Shown piece by piece: positions 15,492 through 19,134 of a DNA stretch of 19,134 nt (its first letter is position 1; every line of letters begins with the position of its first letter). The notes under the pieces were generated by a model. That model had not been told where the DNA came from. It saw nothing but the letters and a program-made list of their open reading frames with translations, and did no database searches. The DNA comes from JAAYTD01 sp964472015 (GTDB taxonomy: Bacteria; Bacteroidota; Ignavibacteria; Kapaibacteriales; UBA2268): NCBI GenBank assembly GCA_964472015.1, contig CAYYIP010000028.1, forward strand, positions 1 through 19,134, read 5' to 3'. A program made the translations under genes and the position numbers.

Positions 15492-16394
15492 TTATTTTTT
15501 TAGTTGTTTACGTTCAAAAGCCCAACATACAAAAGATGTAGAAATATAAATTGATGAATATACACCAATAACAACTCCTAGCGTCATAACTACTGCAAAT
15601 GGTTTAAGAACCGCACCACCAAAAATAATCAAAACAACAAGTACTATTAAAGTAGTACCTACTGTAATAACTGTTCTACTTAAAGTCTCATTAATACTAC
15701 TATTAGCAATCTCAAGAATTGATTTATCCCTAGAATATTCCCTGTTTCCCCTCATACGATCAAACACTATCACTGTAGCATTAATAGAATATCCCATAAC
15801 CGTTAACATTGCCGCCAGGAAAGTTAAATTAATTTCCATATTAACGATTCCTAAGTTATGCAGTATTAATGCAATTGTAAAAGTTACTACAATATCATGT
15901 ATAATAGCAATAACTGCACCACATCCATAAATGAATTCAAATCTAAACGCAACATATATTAATAAAGCAACAAGTGCCAGAACAATAGCTATTATAGCTT
16001 GTGTACGTAGTTCACTGCCTATCTTAGGACCTATTTGATTCATTTGTAAAACAGTCATTTTTATTTCAGGAATTGCCTGATCAATAGCCTCTCCTACTTC
16101 TTTTGGTGTTTTAGCAGATTGTTTAATACGAATCATATATTGAGTTACACTACCAAAAGATTTAATTTCAGCACCTTTTATCCCCAGTCCTTCAACTGCT
16201 TGTCTAATCCTATCAGTATTAATAGGTTTTTCAAATTTAACAGATAGTTCAGTTCCTCCTTCGAAGTCAATACCGTAATCAAGCCCTATAGCAGCAGAGA
16301 TAATAAATCCAGCTACAATAAGAACTACCGATATTATTAAAAATACTTTTCTATATTTTAAAAAATTAAAATATGTTTTCCCAAAAAATTGCAT
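15492..16394 (-). CDS. secF: protein translocase subunit SecF
   Basis: SecF works with SecD to pull exported proteins from SecYEG using the proton gradient. The 300 residues are full length: a first membrane segment (about 17-36), the periplasmic-domain motif GLDYGIDFEGGTELSV (37-52), then five membrane segments from about 131 to 290. Its ATG overlaps the secD stop by one base, and AAGGAG at 16403-16408 lies in the last secD codons, so translation is coupled. The conserved Arg in LSRT (Arg240, equivalent to E. coli Arg247) is present. The conserved Asp of GYS-(I/L)-ND is Ala206 here (E. coli Asp213), encoded GCT. A terminator follows at 15425-15462. Confidence 0.95.
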   Translation of the reverse strand: MQFFGKTYFNFLKYRKVFLIISVVLIVAGFIISAAIGLDYGIDFEGGTELSVKFEKPINTDRIRQAVEGLGIKGAEIKSFGSVTQYMIRIKQSAKTPKEVGEAIDQAIPEIKMTVLQMNQIGPKIGSELRTQAIIAIVLALVALLIYVAFRFEFIYGCGAVIAIIHDIVVTFTIALILHNLGIVNMEINLTFLAAMLTVMGYSINATVIVFDRMRGNREYSRDKSILEIANSSINETLSRTVITVGTTLIVLVVLIIFGGAVLKPFAVVMTLGVVIGVYSSIYISTSFVCWAFERKQLKK

Positions 16395-18586
16395 TATTTT
16401 ATCTCCTTATTAATTACATTTTTAGATAATCCGAAACTCATATTCCCAAATTTAGCAATCCAAAGTTCTATTATTGCTTTAGAAACAAATATTCCTGTAA
16501 ATAAAGTCCCAAGAATACCTATCATTAAGGTAAGTGCAAAACCTTGAACAGGGCCAGTTCCAAAATAATAAAGAATTATACCTGTTATAAAAGTTGTAAT
16601 ATTAGAGTCCAAAATAGCACTTAGAGCCTTTTTGAAACCATCATCAATTGACGATCTAATAGAACGCCCTTTTTCTAATTCTTCACGTATACGTTCAAAT
16701 ATCAGTACATTTGCATCCACTGCCATACCAATAGTAAGAATAATACCCGCAATACCCGGAAGAGTCAAAGTACCATTTAATGCAGCTAAAACAGATAATA
16801 TTAAAGAAACGTTAACAATAACCGCTACATCAGCAACAAACCCTGCAGTTGAATAATAAAGCAACATAAATAATACAACAAGAATAAGTGCCCCTAGACT
16901 TGCAGTTAACCCACTATTTATAGAATCTTCACCAAGCGATGGCCCAATAACACGTTCTTCAATAATTTTAACTGGTGCCTTTAATGCTCCTGCTTTTAAC
17001 ACAATTTCAAGTAAATGTGCTTCCTCTGTATTTGCCATACCTGAAATTTGAGAATTACCACCTGTAATTTTATTTTGAACTGTAGGAGCAGAATATACTC
17101 TACCATCAAGAACAATAGCAATACGTTTTTTCAAATTAGCACCTGTAATTCTAGCCCAACTATCTGAACCTTCTGCACTCATACTCATAGAAACAACCGG
17201 TGCATTTGTAGTAGGATCAAAAGTTGCTCTTGCATCTGTAATAACATCACCTGTAAGCTCAGCATCTTTTTTCAAAGAATAAAAATCAAAAATTTCTATA
17301 TTTGATTGTTTAAGTAATGCTTGATCTGGTTTTGCATCAATCGCAATTTCTAAATCTATAGGTAAAAAAGTTTTTATATCTGTTCTATTTAGTAATATTA
17401 AAAATTTATTTAAAGAATCTTTTAAGATTCTAAACATATATTTACCTTCTGGAATCTCATCAGTAATATAACCAAAATTTACAAGTTGTTGTCTATCCCC
17501 AGTACCTTGTAAATAAAAAGTACTAAATAGAGAAGTAAAAGGATGGTCTTCTAAATATCTAATTTTTGCTTCTTCATCAGACAACCCTTCATATGGATTA
17601 TTACTTTCTTTTTTACCAGTATCATTTTGTATATTAGTACTATCTGTTTTAGAAGCATCTGCTACCGTTGCAGAATCAATACCTTTTGTAGTATCAACTG
17701 CTTTCTTAGAATCAACTATTTTTGTAGAATCAATATTTTTATCAGAAACTTTATCATCAGCCAAATTAGTTGTATCAGTTAAAGTATCTTCTTTTATAAG
17801 TTCATCAGTTGATTTCCCCTGATTTTTAAGTTTTAAATATTTATCAATCTTTGCAAAAGCTTTAACTATATTTTCATCGTTCCTTACTAACTTAAATTCT
17901 AATCTTGCAGTAGTTTGTAAAAGATTCATCATTTCAGCACGATTTTGTACGCCAGGTAACTCAAGAATGATACGTCGAGAACCACTTTTTTGAATACTCG
18001 GTTCACTAACACCATATTGATCAATACGTTGTCTAATAACTTCCCTAGCCTGATCTATAGCTTGGTCGGAATTAGCATTAAGTTTTTCAATTATTTTTTC
18101 TTCCGAACTCTCTGAAAAATCACCTGTATCTTCAAAATAATTTAAAAGTGTTTTACCTTTGGGACGTGCTATTGCATCAAAGTTTTTTAAAAAGATATCA
18201 ATAGCAGAACCATCATCTTGCATATCAACTTCTTTTTTAGTTTTATTTAAAACTGCCATAAAAAGTTCATCTATTGCTTCTGATGATGCCGACTCTTCTA
18301 TCAATTTAACAATATCAACATCCATTGTTACATACATACCACCTCGTAGATCCAGACCTAATTTCAAACGATTTTTCTTAGAATCTGCCAAAGCCTTTCC
18401 ATAAGTCCTATAGAAAGCTTCCATAATCTTTAACGAATCTTCTGGATTGCTTGCCTTATTTGCTTGTGCTTTGGCTGCATTTTCTCGTTCTTCTAACCTA
18501 CTTGCATTATAAGTAGGATAAAGCAATATGACTGCTGCTATCAAAGGAAGTACAATAAGCGCAATTTTGCCTAAATGTTTTTTCAA
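16394..18586 (-). CDS. secD: protein translocase subunit SecD
   Basis: SecD is the large periplasm-exposed partner of SecF. It has 730 residues. A first membrane segment (about 8-25) is followed by LGLDLRGG (76-83), the large periplasmic domain with RQRIDQYGVSEPSIQ (185-199), and five membrane segments from about 560 to 710. The proton-path motif IGMAVDANVLIFERI (619-633) keeps Asp624 (E. coli Asp519). The periplasmic domain contains a low-complexity Asp/Thr/Lys insert (about 255-330) including five six-residue repeats. The start is TTG, chosen because GGAGG lies six bases upstream (18593-18597) and the next in-frame Met is residue 55, after the membrane segment. It forms an overlapping pair with secF. 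Separate secD and secF genes differ from the fused form usual in Bacteroidia. Confidence 0.95.
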   Translation of the reverse strand: MKKHLGKIALIVLPLIAAVILLYPTYNASRLEERENAAKAQANKASNPEDSLKIMEAFYRTYGKALADSKKNRLKLGLDLRGGMYVTMDVDIVKLIEESASSEAIDELFMAVLNKTKKEVDMQDDGSAIDIFLKNFDAIARPKGKTLLNYFEDTGDFSESSEEKIIEKLNANSDQAIDQAREVIRQRIDQYGVSEPSIQKSGSRRIILELPGVQNRAEMMNLLQTTARLEFKLVRNDENIVKAFAKIDKYLKLKNQGKSTDELIKEDTLTDTTNLADDKVSDKNIDSTKIVDSKKAVDTTKGIDSATVADASKTDSTNIQNDTGKKESNNPYEGLSDEEAKIRYLEDHPFTSLFSTFYLQGTGDRQQLVNFGYITDEIPEGKYMFRILKDSLNKFLILLNRTDIKTFLPIDLEIAIDAKPDQALLKQSNIEIFDFYSLKKDAELTGDVITDARATFDPTTNAPVVSMSMSAEGSDSWARITGANLKKRIAIVLDGRVYSAPTVQNKITGGNSQISGMANTEEAHLLEIVLKAGALKAPVKIIEERVIGPSLGEDSINSGLTASLGALILVVLFMLLYYSTAGFVADVAVIVNVSLILSVLAALNGTLTLPGIAGIILTIGMAVDANVLIFERIREELEKGRSIRSSIDDGFKKALSAILDSNITTFITGIILYYFGTGPVQGFALTLMIGILGTLFTGIFVSKAIIELWIAKFGNMSFGLSKNVINKEIK
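17645..17734 (-). repeat. in-frame 18-bp minisatellite within secD
   Basis: SecD residues 285-314 are five hexapeptides: IDSTKI, VDSKKA, VDTTKG, IDSATV, ADASKT, followed by a partial DST. Because each unit is 18 bases, gain or loss of units keeps the frame. It lies in the periplasmic linker insert. Confidence 0.75.
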
Positions 18587-18592
18587 AAAAAA

Positions 18593-18597
18593 CCTCC
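18593..18597 (-). promoter_or_regulatory. Shine-Dalgarno site that sets the secD TTG start
   Basis: The - strand reads GGAGG, six bases before TTG at 18586. It is the strongest ribosome site I found in the window, and it decides the start. Confidence 0.8.
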
Positions 18598-18689
18598 ATT
18601 CAATAAATATTTTAATTTTTATTTTTTATTATCTCTTATAGTTTTTATAGCTTTATTATTTTATGTTTTTGTTTTATATTTTACATCTT

Positions 18690-18717
18690 AAATATTTATA
18701 TTATGATATAAATATTT
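18690..18717. repeat. 12-bp inverted repeat upstream of secD
   Basis: Perfect 12-bp arms (18690-18701 and 18706-18717) with loop TATG, followed on the + strand by a T run. It lies about 100 bases upstream of the secD start. It contains no G or C in the stem, so a terminator or operator role is uncertain. Confidence 0.4.
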
Positions 18718-18854
18718 TTTCGATTTAAATATCCTATAATTATATAATTTATTTATATTATTTAAAATAAAAAATATTATAATTATAATTGTTATAATTT
18801 ATAGAATTACAAATTTAAACTTATTATAGCAATTTTCAAAAGAAAATATATAAA

Positions 18855-19007
18855 AAACAACAATGAATTTTTTTATTTTTTAATAAAAAATAATGAAATA
18901 AAGTTGTTTATTTAGAAAAAAAATTGTAATTTGTATCAATAGAATTTATAAATTATAACATAATTAGTCTCCTTTGACGACTTAAATTGATTTAAGTCGT
19001 CTTTTTT
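18855..19007 (+). ncRNA. possible small RNA ending at a strong terminator
   Basis: No protein gene is visible in 18587-19134. The + strand can fold a long hairpin: AAACAAC (18855-18861) with GTTGTTT (18903-18909), enclosing a 10-bp perfect inner stem (18873-18882 and 18884-18893). The strong terminator at 18976-19007 lies 66 bases further on. No + strand gene precedes that terminator for over 3 kb, so an independent short transcript is a reasonable explanation. I find no convincing promoter, no match to tmRNA, 6S or SRP RNA, and the 5' end is a guess. Confidence 0.25.
18976..19007 (+). terminator. strong + strand rho-independent terminator
   Basis: Arms GACGACTTAAAT (18976-18987) and ATTTAAGTCGTC (18990-19001) form a perfect 12-bp stem with TG at the core, followed by six T. 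The GC content of the stem base is high for this DNA. There is no T run on the - strand side, so it acts only on + strand transcripts. From 19008 to the end I see nothing but AT-rich sequence. Confidence 0.88.
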
Positions 19008-19134
19008 ATTTCTATTTCTCTTTTCTTTTTTACTTTAATTCTTAAAAAAAATTAAAATTATAATAAATTAATAATAAATTTATATATATTGCATAAAATG
19101 ATTTAAATTAAATAATATATTTTAATATAAAATA

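Noticed and set aside
18601..18970. Small protein genes in the spacer upstream of secD
   Set aside because: The only ATG frames seen are about 21 residues or fewer, without ribosome sites, in low-complexity AT sequence.

Overview
The window is very AT-rich bacterial DNA. It is probably from a member of the Bacteroidota/Chlorobi (FCB) group outside the classical Bacteroidia. Three things point there. The protein at 318-3248 ends in a module that looks like a type A sorting domain of the type IX secretion system (T9SS), which occurs only in this group. Several spacers contain TAnnTTTG-like -7 elements. In contrast, secD and secF are separate genes (usually fused in Bacteroidia) and many genes have Shine-Dalgarno sequences, which Bacteroidia mostly lack. 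The lineage is an inference; an Ignavibacteria- or Kapabacteria-like relative would fit.

Left block (1-6813). An 84-bp repeat starts at position 1 and recurs at 6730 with one mismatch. Between the copies lies a four-gene + strand operon: a 976-aa secreted protein with an L-type-lectin-like domain and a T9SS-like C-terminus, then three paralogous lipoproteins with formylglycine-generating-enzyme (FGE/SUMF1) folds that lack the complete active-site cysteine pair. A convergent small secreted protein of unknown function (6320-6661) completes the block. It reads as a cell-surface module. The lectin-like gene carries a run of seven G exactly where its sorting domain begins, so slippage there would switch that domain off.

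Middle block (6894-14429, - strand). These are housekeeping genes: sbcD and sbcC (DNA-end-processing nuclease complex, translationally linked), mnmE (tRNA wobble-uridine modification GTPase) and eno (enolase, GTG start), closed by a hairpin terminator at 6894-6927.

Right block (14430-19134). A divergent + strand gene encodes a short ThiF/MoeB-like adenylyltransferase without its zinc-binding and conserved cysteines. It faces the secD-secF pair (- strand, overlapping by one base) across a bidirectional terminator. SecF carries Ala in place of the conserved transmembrane Asp, and SecD contains an in-frame 18-bp minisatellite. The last 548 bases hold no protein gene that I can support, but they contain a strong + strand terminator with no upstream gene, hinting at a small RNA.

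I saw no tRNA, rRNA, CRISPR array, transposase or integrase.
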